The notes under the pieces are model-generated. The model did not search any database. It had not been told where the DNA came from and saw nothing but the letters and a program-made list of their open reading frames with translations. A program made the translations under genes and the position numbers. This document shows positions 32,793 through 42,599 of a stretch of 64,000 nt of DNA, in pieces; position 1 is the stretch's first letter, and the number at the start of each line of letters is the position of its first letter. Source of the stretch: Pycnopodia helianthoides (taxonomy: Eukaryota; Echinodermata; Asteroidea; Forcipulatida; Asteriidae). The DNA is taken from contig CM063259.1 of NCBI GenBank assembly GCA_032158295.1, forward strand, positions 13,425,564 to 13,489,563, written 5' to 3'.

Positions 32793-33323
32793 TAAGGCCG
32801 AGTAAAAAAATAAACATGTTTAGCGTCCGGGTTTCTAAAAAAAAGGAAGGAGGAGGGGCTTTTTATTTTTTATTTTTTATTTCAAGATGGCCGCCATTCT
32901 TTTTTAAATTTCAAATATCCATTGTTTTTTCTACTGTTCAAACACACAATACATAAAAGAAACATGTTGGACAAGACATTGAACATGTACGGACTTTTTC
33001 AAAAAGAGGAGGAGACAGGGCGCTACTATTTTACTATTTTCCATTTTTTTGCTATTTTTTCCAAGACGGCCACCATGCTAAATATGGCTGGCCAAGGTAT
33101 ATTTATTCACAGATTTTGTGCTATTTTAGTGTACTGATACAATGTATGACAAAACAAATGATTTGTATAATTTTAGTCAAATTCCCCCCCCCTTTTTTTC
33201 CCCTTTAAATTTTTATTTTTTTTTTTAAATAAATATAATAGTAAAAAGTAAAAAAAAGGAGGCGGCGGCCAAAAAGGAGGCGGGCGGGGACGCTAAACAT
33301 GTTTTGTTTTTTACTCGGCCTAA
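32793..33323 (+). mobile_element. J-family terminal-inverted-repeat element
   Basis: Left AAGGCCGAGTAAAAAAATAA..TTTAGCGTCC and right GGACGCTAAACATG..TTTTTTACTCGGCCTAA are inverted over about 35 bp. The middle has CAAGATGGCCGCCAT (32883), close to the YY1 site, and a second similar word at 33061. Poly-C/poly-T runs near 33185. Non-coding. Confidence 0.8.
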
Positions 33324-33517
33324 GCTCTCTCTTTACTCTTGGCTCTTGATCATGTTGATAGTACATGTACCTATATTTGCTACAAATACACTTTGCTGTT
33401 AACAGCTTCCATTACGCCCCCCCCCCCTCTCCCTCCCTCCCCAATCCCTTGTCAAGCACCCAAGGGGAATGATTAAAGATCACCATGCTCTGAGTCAGCA
33501 CAGCCTAGGCATCAGTC

Positions 33518-33772
33518 TACCAGGTCCTCGTAAAAAAAATATATATATATACACAAAAAAATAGAATCAAACATTCCGTTTGCAATCGGCTATGAAACAC
33601 AGCAATTGCTGCATGTCTAATAAAGACCTTGGTTTGATTGATTCGTTGTGTTTTTCTACCAGGTCCTTGTGAAAAAAACAAAATTAGAATCAAACATTCC
33701 ATTTTTGCGACCGGCTATGAAATACAGCATCTGCTTGCATGTCTACAATAAAGACCTTCTTGATTTTGATTT
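33518..33772 (+). repeat. Tandem duplication abutting the CASK exon
   Basis: Two ~130-bp copies (about 33518-33656 and 33657-33772) share CTACCAGGTCCT, AATCAAACATTCC, CGGCTATGAAA, GCATGTCTA and AATAAAGACCTT. The second copy supplies the pyrimidine-rich stretch before the acceptor at 33784. Confidence 0.8.
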
Positions 33773-33784
33773 CATTGTATGCAG

Positions 33785-33871
33785 CTTTATGACAAGATCA
33801 ATACCAAGTCAAGTGAGCAGATGCCAAACAAGAAGGACATCCCCTCCGACAGTGTGCAGAGGTCCAAAGAC
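33785..33871 (+). CDS. CASK exon, inter-L27 segment (partial gene)
   Basis: 87 nt, 29 codons, phase 0 at both ends, flanked by TATGCAG and GTAAGT. The product begins LYDKINTKSS, identical over ten residues to the segment that follows the first L27 helices in animal CASK, and ends PSDSVQRSKD, against PSDAVQRAKE in vertebrate CASK. The middle (EQMPNKKDI) is a few residues longer than the vertebrate linker. CASK is a membrane-associated guanylate kinase scaffold with CaM-kinase-like, two L27, PDZ, SH3 and guanylate kinase domains. It acts at cell junctions and synapses; the L27 pair binds Veli/LIN7 and SAP97-type partners. Exon edges and phase match the vertebrate gene as I recall it. The exon coding the first L27 core is not visible upstream in this window. 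Other MAGUKs (MPP family) match LYDKINTK far less well, so CASK is the firm choice. Confidence 0.88.
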
Positions 33872-34247
33872 GTAAGTAGCAACCTTGTGTTCTGATTTAT
33901 CCAAACAAACAAAAATTGCCGAGCTAAATATGGGGCATTTTAAGAAAAACACACCGGCAGTTGGGCTTAAGGTACTAGGAAGATTGTCTGATGTAAAAAG
34001 TGTCGGGCGCACGTCCGCAGTCTTCGCGTTTGAAAACATGGAAAATGAAGAATATTAACTGCGCTTCGAGGGAAAGTACATCATGGGATTTGGAAGAATT
34101 TGTTATATTGCCGTTCTCGCTTTCTTTTGGTGGCAAACACATCACCATACAACAAGCCTGTGAACATTTTCAGCAACTTAGGTGTACTGGCCTTTTTTTG
34201 TATATTATTATTAAAAAACAGAACTTAATAGATCTATGTATGTTATA

Positions 34248-34340
34248 TTCAAAGGCAAAGTATACCTTTGGTTTTTGAAACTGCTTGAACATTTTAATCC
34301 TAGATAAATGTATATATAGATATATAAATATATTTCTGGT
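34248..34340 (+). mobile_element. E-family MITE fragment
   Basis: TTCAAAGGCAAAGTATACC then GGTTTTTGAAACTGCTTGAA, as in the 5' end of 18295. Broken off after about 90 bp. Confidence 0.5.
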
Positions 34341-34715
34341 AATGAAACCAAGGATGCCTCATAAGTGAACTTAATCACTGTAGCTAGCAGGCCTGAGGAA
34401 ACCTGTAAACAAGGGTGCTTGCTATGTGAACCAGAAACACCGGGGTTAACCCCCTACTCTTCCATTATCATGTAAGTGTTCTGGGTTCTTTTACAGCCTG
34501 AGCAATACCAATCCTATGGCTTAATGTCCCATCCAAAGGACAAAGCAATTGTGGTCAAGTATCTTGCTCAAAGACATAAGTGTCACGACCGGGACTTGAA
34601 CCCACACACCACTGATCAGGTACACCAGAGCTTGAGTTCGGTTGGAGAGAACAAACGGGATTTGAACCTGGGACCTCAGTGACGGTGCTCTACCACCTGA
34701 GCTATCGAAGCACTT
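34341..34715 (-). mobile_element. SINE with two tRNA-like heads in tandem
   Basis: Minus strand: a class I tRNA-like head at 34646-34712 (GATAGCTCAGGTGGTAGAGC as A-box region, CAGGTTCAAATCCCG as B box) is followed at once by a second, degraded head at 34586-34645 (GGGTTCAAGTCCCGG) and a SINE1-like body (ACTTGTGCC-like / TTGAGCAAGATACTT). The 3' body reaches about 34341. Confidence 0.6.
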
Positions 34716-35091
34716 AGACTGGTCCCTTGACTCTAAGGCACTGGTCTTACAAACCCATTGGTTTCATTGGATAGACACATGCAATGACCCACTGTGTAGT
34801 GCACACACAACATTGTAGTCACATGCACCAGACTGATACTACTGCTACACTCAGCATTGTGGCATGCGAAAATTTAGTGGGTCAAAGGTTCACCTGGCAG
34901 GCAACTTAAACAGGTTCTGAAGTTCGGTACCTGGCCTTATTCACGAGCCTCAAAATGTGCCGCCTGATGTTCGGGCTGTCAAGCACTATGTTCGCGGTCT
35001 CCCTCTTTTGTCAATATTGCCGTATCCAAAATGGCGGCTGCAGCTAAAGCTATGACTGTAGCTGAGGGTGTTACTAACGGCGTCCTCTACC
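34716..35091. other. Intron sequence, nothing recognised
   Basis: No family or exon recognised; the motif AAAATGGCGGC lies at 35029. Confidence 0.35.
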
Positions 35092-35415
35092 TTAAAGGCC
35101 CTGTACACTATTGGTAATAAAGATCGAAAAACACAATGTTCACAGATTCACACATAACTTACATGATTTAAAGTAAGTATTGGTAGAAAGGGTTGCCTTA
35201 AAATATTTCTGCCTAAAATGCTATCGTTTCTGAGAAATGAGTAAAACAATAGTAATTATCGCCCGCGATAATAAAAAAAAACCAGAAAACACATAAGATC
35301 TCTTTTCCTTATTTTCTTGTGACCTCGATGACCAATTGAGCTCAAACTTTCACAGGTTTGTTTGTTCATGCATATGTTTAATCACACGAAATGTGGACAC
35401 TGATTTTGAGCTGGT
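35092..35415 (+). mobile_element. TTAA-type MITE, C family, 3' truncated
   Basis: Starts TTAAAGGCCCTGTACACTA. Runs to GATTTTGAGCTG, where it meets a B-family element, so its right end is lost. Confidence 0.8.
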
Positions 35416-35420
35416 CAAAG

Positions 35421-35780
35421 ACATAAGTTGCTGGCAGTGTAAGCACTTTATGTAATTCACCATATACATAAACTGACAAACCTGTAGAAGTTTGAGATCG
35501 ATCGGCCATCTGGTTCACGAGAAAATAGTGAAAAACCGATTACACATTTGCATGAAATCATATAGATTCAACAACTGAATAAAACGCTCACTGAGTGATA
35601 AACTCCAATCGAAAAATTAGTTTATTCATTTTCTCATCAAATATGGCGATTCAGACAGAAATATTTCAAGGGATGTTTTCTACTATCATCATCATTAGAC
35701 CGTGTAAGTTTGATGTAAATCTGTGATCAAAAAGTATATTTTACAAGTTCTTTTCTTACCAATTCTGTAATGTTCCTTAA
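35421..35780 (+). mobile_element. TTAA-type MITE, B family, 5' truncated
   Basis: Begins within GTTGCTGGCAGTGTAAGC and ends ATTCTGTAATGTTCCTTAA. About 20 bp of its left end are missing; the junction with the preceding C element carries TCAAAGACATAA between them. Confidence 0.85.
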
Positions 35781-36515
35781 ATATAACATTTCCAAGGTTG
35801 GTTGTACATGTATTGGTTGTTTATCAAAACCAGAGATCTGGAATGTAGACCTTTCTAGTGCAATGCCACAGCCTGAGTTTTTGCCAACCAAGGTTGGAAA
35901 ACTATGGGAAGCCATGAATGCAAAGAAAAAAACAGATGGCCACAGGTTGTAGCAATGTTACACAAATATTATCTGTTAATATGTTTGAATGTTTTGCTAA
36001 CATTCGGCCAGCGATGCCAACCAGCATGGTTTGTTTATCAACAGAAAGGTGTATACAGGCATGCAACTTTTCCTCAGATCAGCTGATTTCCTCTTTTTTT
36101 TATTCTCAGTTTTACCATTTAAAACTGAAAAATCATTGAAATTTTGTAATTTCCTCTTTTTTTGGTGAAGTTACAGTTGCATGCCTGTGTATAGTCCTCC
36201 AGATACTGATTATATAAATGCATAATCCTTACAAGTACACTTGCTTTGTAAGGAATACTGCCCTCTTGTGATTTGTTTCCCTTCCTTATTCTGTCCTGAA
36301 ACAAACAATTTGTATCCACATTTTCTCAACTAACAATTGACATACCGCCCTCGCTTGTCCGTGGGCAGTAAACTGGTCTTTCTGTCGTGGCGACAAGTAA
36401 CTGTTCCAGATTGGGGCTGGAACTAGGTTAACGCGGTGATAATTGAATGGCGGAAAACTCTCTCCCGTGGATGGGTTGCTACTGGAAACACTCTGAAGGG
36501 TGTGATCAGAGTGCC
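35781..36515. other. Intron sequence, nothing recognised
   Basis: A weak inverted match between 36066-36130 and 36120-36180 (TTTCCTCTTTTTTT; GCATGCAACTTTTCC / GTTGCATGCC) suggests a decayed foldback. No exon recognised. Confidence 0.35.
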
Positions 36516-36840
36516 GAATTATGGATTGAGAGTCTTGAGACAAACTGAGTCCCTCAACCCCCCCCCCTCCTCTAACTCCCGCCCCCGCCCACCCACCCAC
36601 AGATGCAAACCAGCTGCCACTGCATGTGCATTTTTTTCATTGTGTGCCCATAGTGGCTTTATGATGAGTCCGGTTTCCGATGCTTCTGAAAGCTCTGCTC
36701 ACAAAATTTCTGTGGAGTTTTAACCTCAGTGCCACTCCATGTTTGTTTCACACTCGCAATTTCCTTTGGCTTCCCCCCCCCCCAAAAAAAAATTAATAAA
36801 TAAAAATAAAATTTGTCTTAAGACTCTCAATCCATAATGG
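36516..36840 (+). mobile_element. Inverted-repeat element, ~325 bp
   Basis: AATTATGGATTGAGAGTCTT at 36517 is matched in reverse by AAGACTCTCAATCCATAAT at 36820. The interior holds poly-C at 36559 and 36773. Confidence 0.6.
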
Positions 36841-37169
36841 AAGAAAACATCAAATCTTACATTTGACGGAGATTGCGCTGAGCAATCGTTATCAACTTTT
36901 TATATGAAGGATGGGGGGGGGGGGTACATCTCTAAACATGTTCAGCTGTTATTTTTCATAACTCTTGAGTTTATGTGAAAGTTATGATACAATATGTGAA
37001 AAATTCCCGTGTGACCAGTGGAGTATCTTGCCTGCCGGGAAATGCCCTGGAATTTACAAGGGGACTCTTTTTCTAAACAAAGGTTTACATGGTCTATACA
37101 GTAAAACACCACCTGGGAAAATTGAATCTCAAAATGGCGCAACCGAGATTTATTGTGGTGATGACGACA

Positions 37170-37364
37170 GGACCCAATTTCATAAAGCCTGTAAGCAAAA
37201 AGGAATGCTAGGCACAGAAAAATATTGCTTACCAGAAACTGGCTACTAGCCAACATTCCGTAAAGTTTACAACTGGTTGCAACTGGTACCCCACTCATTT
37301 TTTGCTTAGCAATGAAATGTGTTAAGCGCTATTTTCTGCTAAACAGCTTTATGAAATTGGGCCT
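37170..37364 (+). mobile_element. A-family MITE, short subfamily
   Basis: GACCCAATTTCATAAAGCC to AGCTTTATGAAATTGGGCC with GGTACCCCACTCATTTTTTG inside. Confidence 0.8.
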
Positions 37365-37628
37365 CCCAGGTGAATTGGGTTGATACTAGGGCTTGACCCC
37401 TGACCTGTCCTGTATGCATTGTCTCATAAAAGCTACTATTGGCTAGCTAGTAAAAAAAAACACATCTAACTTGCGCGGCGGGCTGCCACAAAAAATGTGC
37501 AATCGACCTCTTGATAATTTTCAATTTGTTTTTCTCTTTTTTGGCTGTGGAGTGTAACAGAAAAATATTTGAATGCTACTGTTGTGGTTGTGAACTTTGT
37601 TTGACCGACAACCCAGTTGCAATAGATG

Positions 37629-37778
37629 GATTGCAACACGCGTCATTGACCACCATCTTTGATGAATTGTGCACGCGGGAAGAGCTATCATTGGCTGAGA
37701 GTCGTGCGTAGCGCGTACACGCCTGCACTTTTCCATCGTTTTACATCAAAGATGGCGGTCAATGACATGTATTGCAAT
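37629..37778 (+). mobile_element. Inverted-repeat element with long arms
   Basis: ATTGCAACACGCGTCATTGA and CCACCATCTTTGATG at the left are matched in reverse by CATCAAAGATGGCGG and TCAATGACATGTATTGCAAT at the right: arms of about 35 bp with a few mismatches. The loop word GCTGAGAGTCGTGCGTAGCG recurs near 60676 (GCTGAGAGTTGCGCGTAGCG). Confidence 0.8.
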
Positions 37779-37885
37779 ACATTACATCATTTGTCTGCCG
37801 GTGCTGCATACTCCTATGGAGTTGAAATGGTTTCATGAATGATTACGTCCCGATAAACTGGGGGGTAATAATAATGATAGGTGCT

Positions 37886-38226
37886 TTAAAGGCCCTGTAC
37901 ACTATTGGTAAGATCGAAAAACACAATGTTCACAGATTCACACATAACTTACACGATTTAAAGTAAGTAATGGTAGAAAGGGTTCCTTAAAATATTTCTG
38001 CCTAAAATGCTATCGTTTCTGAGAAACGAGTAAAACAATAGTAATTATCGCGCGCGATAATTTGAAAAAACAGAAAACACATAAGATCTCTTTACACTAT
38101 TTTCTCGTGACCTTGATGACCAATTGAGCTCAAACTTTCACAGGTTTGTTTGTTCATGCATCTGTTTAATCACACAAATGTGGACACTGATTTTGAGCTG
38201 TTACCAAAAGTGTACAATACCTTTAA
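37886..38226 (+). mobile_element. TTAA-type MITE, C family
   Basis: Full-length copy, TTAA at both ends, very close to 1195-1536, including the AATTATCGCGCGCGATAATT palindrome. Confidence 0.9.
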
Positions 38227-38540
38227 GGGGCCTACTTGACAAATACACATTATTACAACATCTGAAAGTTCATGTTATGACAGGGCATGTTCCAAATCTG
38301 GGCTACTAAATTAGCCTGAGGGGGAAATGTAAAAATGCGCAGTTTTACTCGCCCCCTGGGGATTGAAGAGCAAGGCCTGATGTCTGCAGATTGATGATGC
38401 CGAGAAATCTTGGCTCAATCTCACAGAGACGATAAAACAGAAAATATACTGCCAAACAAATTTCTGCGAAGACTTGTTATTAAAGGGAGCCCAGACACAA
38501 GTTACACAAACTGTGTGTTTTGGATTGTAAATAGTCTTCA

Positions 38541-38962
38541 GCTTAGCAAAAGTGTTTCGTGCTTAGTATTTTTTTTTTGGTGCAGTTTAAGAGCTCTTTT
38601 GAGGATTTTGTGTCTTTTATTCTATGAATGCTGAAATTTTCTTTCTTTCTGATTCGGCAGTGATTTTGAGGTATTTTTCCCGCCACTTGATTTAGTATTT
38701 CAGATTAAATTATTTCTCCCAGGCACCAATAAAAATAAAACTTAGCAAAATTGTTTTGTGCTTAGTATTTTTTGGGTGCATTTTATAAGCAGCTCTTTTG
38801 TAAAGGATTTTGTGTCCTTTTATTCTAACCCTGAATGCTGAATTTTTTTTTAAAAATTTTTGTCTTGACGCAGCAGTGATTTTGAGGTTATTTTTTCCCC
38901 GCCACTTCCATTTAGTAGTTTAGATTAAATTATTTCTCCCGAGGGCAGGCACCAATAAAATA
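38541..38962 (+). repeat. Tandem duplication, ~200-bp unit
   Basis: CTTAGCAAAA.TGTTT.GTGCT at 38542 repeats at 38741. Shared blocks: GAGGATTTTGTGTC / AAGGATTTTGTGTC, GCAGTGATTTTGAGGT, CCCGCCACTT, AGGCACCAATAAAA. Confidence 0.85.
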
Positions 38963-39264
38963 GAAAAACATAATCCCACACGCCTCCAGATTGAATCTAA
39001 TCCATTTTCATTTGGGCTGATGACCAGTCTCATATTTTACCTTTAATTTTCATTTATTGTCCACATCACTTTTTTTTTATATATATTTTTTTTATGACAA
39101 TTTCCCCCTCTGGCAAAGAAAGAGCCAAAATGTAAATTGAAAAAATTTGGTGGCAGGTGTACTGGGAATCCGCGGACAGTCTTTCGTTGACAGGTGATGT
39201 AATGTATACAAGTGCATCCACCACGTAGCGGCAAGTAACACGGGCGACCCCCCCCCCTTCGTTC

Positions 39265-39658
39265 TTAAAGGGAAAAATTACAGAATTGGTTTTTGCTAAC
39301 AAAATAGTTGCTGGCAGTATAAGCACTTTATGTAATCCACCATATACATAAACTGACAAACCTGTAGAAGTTTGAGATCGATCGGCCATTGGGTCACGAG
39401 AAAATAGTGAAAAACCAATTACACATTTGCATGAAATCATATAGATTCAACAAATGAATAAAACGCCCATGAGCGATAAACTCCAATCGGAAAATTAGTT
39501 TATTCATTTCTCATCAAATATGGCATTTCAGACAGAAATATTTCAAGGGATGTTTTCTACTATCATCGTCATTAGACCGTGTAAGTTTGATGTAAATCTG
39601 TGATCAAAAAGTATATGTTACAAGTTCTTTTCTTACCAATTCTGTAATGTTCCTTTAA
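39265..39658 (+). mobile_element. TTAA-type MITE, B family
   Basis: TTAAAGGGAAAAATTACAGA to CTGTAATGTTCCTTTAA; full length, a few small deletions (for example CACTGAGCG reduced to CATGAGCG). Confidence 0.88.
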
Positions 39659-40244
39659 AACGAAGAAAAGTTACTGTATAGTTTTAAAAATGATGGTGAT
39701 CAATGATGCTTCTCAAATAGAAGTGGACGGATGATACCTCCATTAGCGAGAGAAAGGCTACGAGTGAATCAAGTGCAAGTCGGCCGGTTTTGATTTGCTG
39801 CAGTGCAATCGGGGTAGATAATGTAAGACCCCCATTGTACAATCTACAGGTATTGCTGTTCCACCTAATGAAACAAAGGTCTTGTGTTTACCTGTAACAG
39901 GATTGCGTTCATCACATTGGGGAAGGCCTTGAAACGCTGTACTTTTGTTCACAGCACTAATTGTTTTCACAAGACCAGAGCAGTAAAAAAAAAAAAAAAA
40001 AGTAATATATTATTTCACGGAGCTTGTGAAAACACTTCAGGTTTGATGCTGTAAGGGTGTAGAACACATACCTTGAGGTCTGACCCCTATGTGATTCTCT
40101 TGTAGACTGGTCACACCAACCAAGTGTGTCAAAGTGTTAAATTTATGTGCGGCGGGGGAAGTGTGGTCTTGCGGATCGGGGATTAAACACAGTGTTGATA
40201 TTTGACTGAGGAATATTTTTTTTGGATTCTGTTTATGTCAGCAG
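39659..40244. other. Intron sequence before the second CASK exon
   Basis: No family recognised except a poly-A tract at 39985-40000. The last 40 bases are pyrimidine-rich (TATTTTTTTTGGATTCTG) as expected before an acceptor. Confidence 0.4.
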
Positions 40245-40328
40245 ATATTGGAGTTGCTGCAAAGGAGTCCCCAAGATAGTCAAGAAAGCTATGAGCTCCA
40301 GGCTATCCTCGCAGAGCCACACTTCAGG
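40245..40328 (+). CDS. CASK exon, second L27 segment (partial gene)
   Basis: 84 nt, 28 codons, phase 0 at both ends, between GTCAGCAG and GTAAGG. The product starts ILELLQRSPQD and ends ELQAILAEPHFR; vertebrate CASK has VLEEISCYPEN and ELKRILTQPHFM in the matching positions. The (L)xxILxxPHF pattern is the signature of the L27 helix pair in CASK/MPP proteins; it recruits partner L27 domains. It continues in frame from the exon at 33785 (...QRSKD-ILELL...). The acceptor is CAGCAG, so use of the first AG would add one Gln. The next exon (expected to begin ALLQTHD-like and lead to the PDZ domain) is not visible downstream in the window, meaning an intron longer than 23 kb. Confidence 0.88.
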
Positions 40329-41084
40329 GTAAGGAGTCCAGGCTAGCTTATTTTTTATTACTGTTCGTTTTTATGTTAGTGTTTGTGTTTTGTGTGTGCT
40401 GTACTCGAATGTCAACTTGCAAATTTATTTCAAATATATCAACTTACAATTTACATGTCTGTGATTTGTCCGTTTTTTCCCCCCCCGATTCCAGTATTTT
40501 TTCCCACAGGTTTCGCGTCTTTAACTGATACGGTCACGCTTAACAAAATTACCCCCACAGGGGAAAAAAAAAGTGGGGTTTTTTCCCCCTCGAAAGCTTA
40601 CTTATCATAAAAATGGTAATTGTGGTAAGCATCCAATGTCTGACTTGTTCATCATGAGCTGTGACGACACCATTAAACCCCGTCAGATAGAACATTCCAG
40701 AAAAAGGATAATCTAACATTTACAAAAAAAACAAAAAACAAAAGTACTACAAAGGTGAAAATAAGTGTCTCTTTAAATTCTTCCTAAAATGATAGAATAG
40801 TGTCTAACAATCTGACTTCAGATGGCAGTTCATTCCTTTAAAAGTACGTTTAAAACAAAATTTGAATCTTGACCAAGGAAAGAACCCCCCGCCCCCCAAC
40901 CTATCCACTGGACCACTGGACTGAGCCCAGCGGTTTTCAGCATTGGGCTCCAAAACTAACTTCCTGCAATCTAAGGATTCTAAATATCACTTATAAGAAA
41001 TTTACTAATGTACATTTATAAGATATTCAATTCCGAACCTTCTAAAAGAGAAACGAATGTCAAACAAAGTAAGAGCATACAATT
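40329..41084. other. Intron sequence, mostly unassigned
   Basis: A short H-like block at 40905-40975 (CACTGGACCACTGG, GCCCAGCGGTTTTCAGC). No exon. Confidence 0.35.
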
Positions 41085-41474
41085 ATTGGGGGGGGGGGGG
41101 TTCTTGTTAAAATATTTCCGTCCAGTAAAAAAAGATTCCGTGCTGTAAGACTGCTAGAAATTTTCTTGAAAGTTGTTGCGTTTTTTTTGCTTGAACTTCT
41201 AGTTGTCCATTCGTGATGGTGTAGAGAGTCTCTAAATCCTCTGAAATACAACACCTTAAGAGTCCAGTTCAGGTCATCTCAGGGCCCAATTTCATAGAGC
41301 TGCTTAAGCAGTAAATATTGCTTAACAATTGTCTGCTAAGCAGAAATGAGCAGGATACCAGTCACAAATTCTACATGTGACATGGTAGTTTGGCCCTGGT
41401 AACCTTATTCTGATAAGCATAATTTGTTGTGCTTAGCTACTTTTTTGTGCTTCAAGCAGCTGTATGAATTGCCC
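41085..41474 (+). mobile_element. F-family fragment followed by A-family MITE
   Basis: F-like words at 41085-41280 (GTGATGGTGTAGAGAGTCTC; TTTTCTTGAAAG). The A element runs from GGGCCCAATTTCATAGAGC (41282) to GCAGCTGTATGAATTGCCC (41474), with CACTAGTCACAAATTC-like and GTTTGGCCCTGGTAACC inside. Confidence 0.7.
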
Positions 41475-42364
41475 GTGTTTATCTCCAGGGACCAATTAAA
41501 GAGACTGCGATGAAAAATATTAGCTCCTTACACAATGATCTGTAATCCGAAATGAATGATACCAGTCACAAATTCTAACATTTTTGGACACATGGATAGT
41601 TTGGCTGGTCCTTTATTCTCGATAAGCATATTTTCATACTTTTTTTTGAGCCCAGATCAAGAGTGGAAAAAATCAATACTTTTTTTTCAATTGCAACCGT
41701 GATTTGTTTACATGGACCATAAAAGCAGACATGCGATGAAAAAGACTTAAGCCTCCTTTCTCACACTAGATGAATTTTCCTTGTAAATTCCCTGAAATGT
41801 TTAATTGACCTTTTCACACTTGAAGTGACAAAATCCCTAATTTTTCTTTTGGGACTAGCGAGCTGAACCAGATAGCTTGTCAGTTTCTCTTGTCTGTTCG
41901 CTATTTCGCTGGTCCATATTTCATAATAACTCTTTAGGGACCATAGCGGCGCAAGCAGCTTGTGCCAAAATGTCCAAACAATTTTTGGGGGTAAATGTTA
42001 GATCATCCTTTTTCTGAAATATTCTATCTATCTGATGAGGTTTGATGCTTGCCACAGCACTGTGATCAATATGAAATGGCGATTTATAAGAACTGATTAT
42101 GATTTCTAATCAACGAGGGCATTCTCAAAATGCCCATTTGACCTACCTCAAACAAGAAGTTCAAAGGAAAAAGGTATCGGACCGAATTGACATTTTCCAA
42201 TATTCCCCATGTTAACATAGAATCTACAATTCTAAAGTGAGACCATGTATTTCTGCTTCTTTAAAATCTTCCTGACATTTTTCCTGTAAATAACGGAGTC
42301 AAAAATATAAAACCAACGAGATTAGCAATGTCCGGGCATATGGTGATGACGCTACAGAAATAAA
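41475..42364. other. Intron sequence with decayed A-like pieces
   Basis: 41480-41640 retains words of the A family (ATACCAGTCACAAATTC, GTTTGGCTGG, GATAAGCAT), so it is probably an old copy. The rest is unassigned. Confidence 0.35.
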
Positions 42365-42490
42365 TGGTCCCTAGAGGGTTAAATAGGGATGATTTTCAGC
42401 GTTGAACTAGTCAGCCCTGACTGCTTATTAAGAGAGAATTGTCACTGGTCCTCGGGTGTTTCAACTGGTATTTGGCCAGCGGACCGCTGT
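42365..42490 (+). repeat. M-family repeat fragment
   Basis: Matches 7465-7565 through AATAGGGATGATTTTCA, CACTGGTCCTCGGGTGTTTC and GTATTTGGCCAGCGGACC. Confidence 0.5.
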
Positions 42491-42599
42491 TAAGGGAGAA
42501 TGCTGCCCCAAGGGAAATAGCCACTGCCCAGGGATATAGCTACCCCTGCTTGGCAGTAAGGGCTAAGCGAGATGACCCTGCTTTATTTCCGCCTCATTC

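Larger units (their letters stand above)
5935..33784 (+). other. Intron (27.9 kb) between candidate first exon and CASK linker exon
   Basis: Bounded by GTAAGT at 5935 and TATGCAG at 33778-33784. It is filled mainly with short inverted-repeat elements, SINE copies and tandem arrays, listed separately. I looked by eye for the exon that normally precedes LYDKI in CASK (the first L27 helices) and did not find it, so in this gene it probably lies upstream of the window. If 5812-5934 is not spliced to CASK, this is simply part of a larger CASK intron. Confidence 0.5.
33872..40244 (+). other. CASK intron (6.4 kb)
   Basis: From GTAAGT at 33872 to TTTATGTCAGCAG at 40232-40244. It contains a dimeric SINE, C-, B- and A-family MITEs, two inverted-repeat elements and a tandem duplication, each listed. 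No further exon was recognised. Confidence 0.8.
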
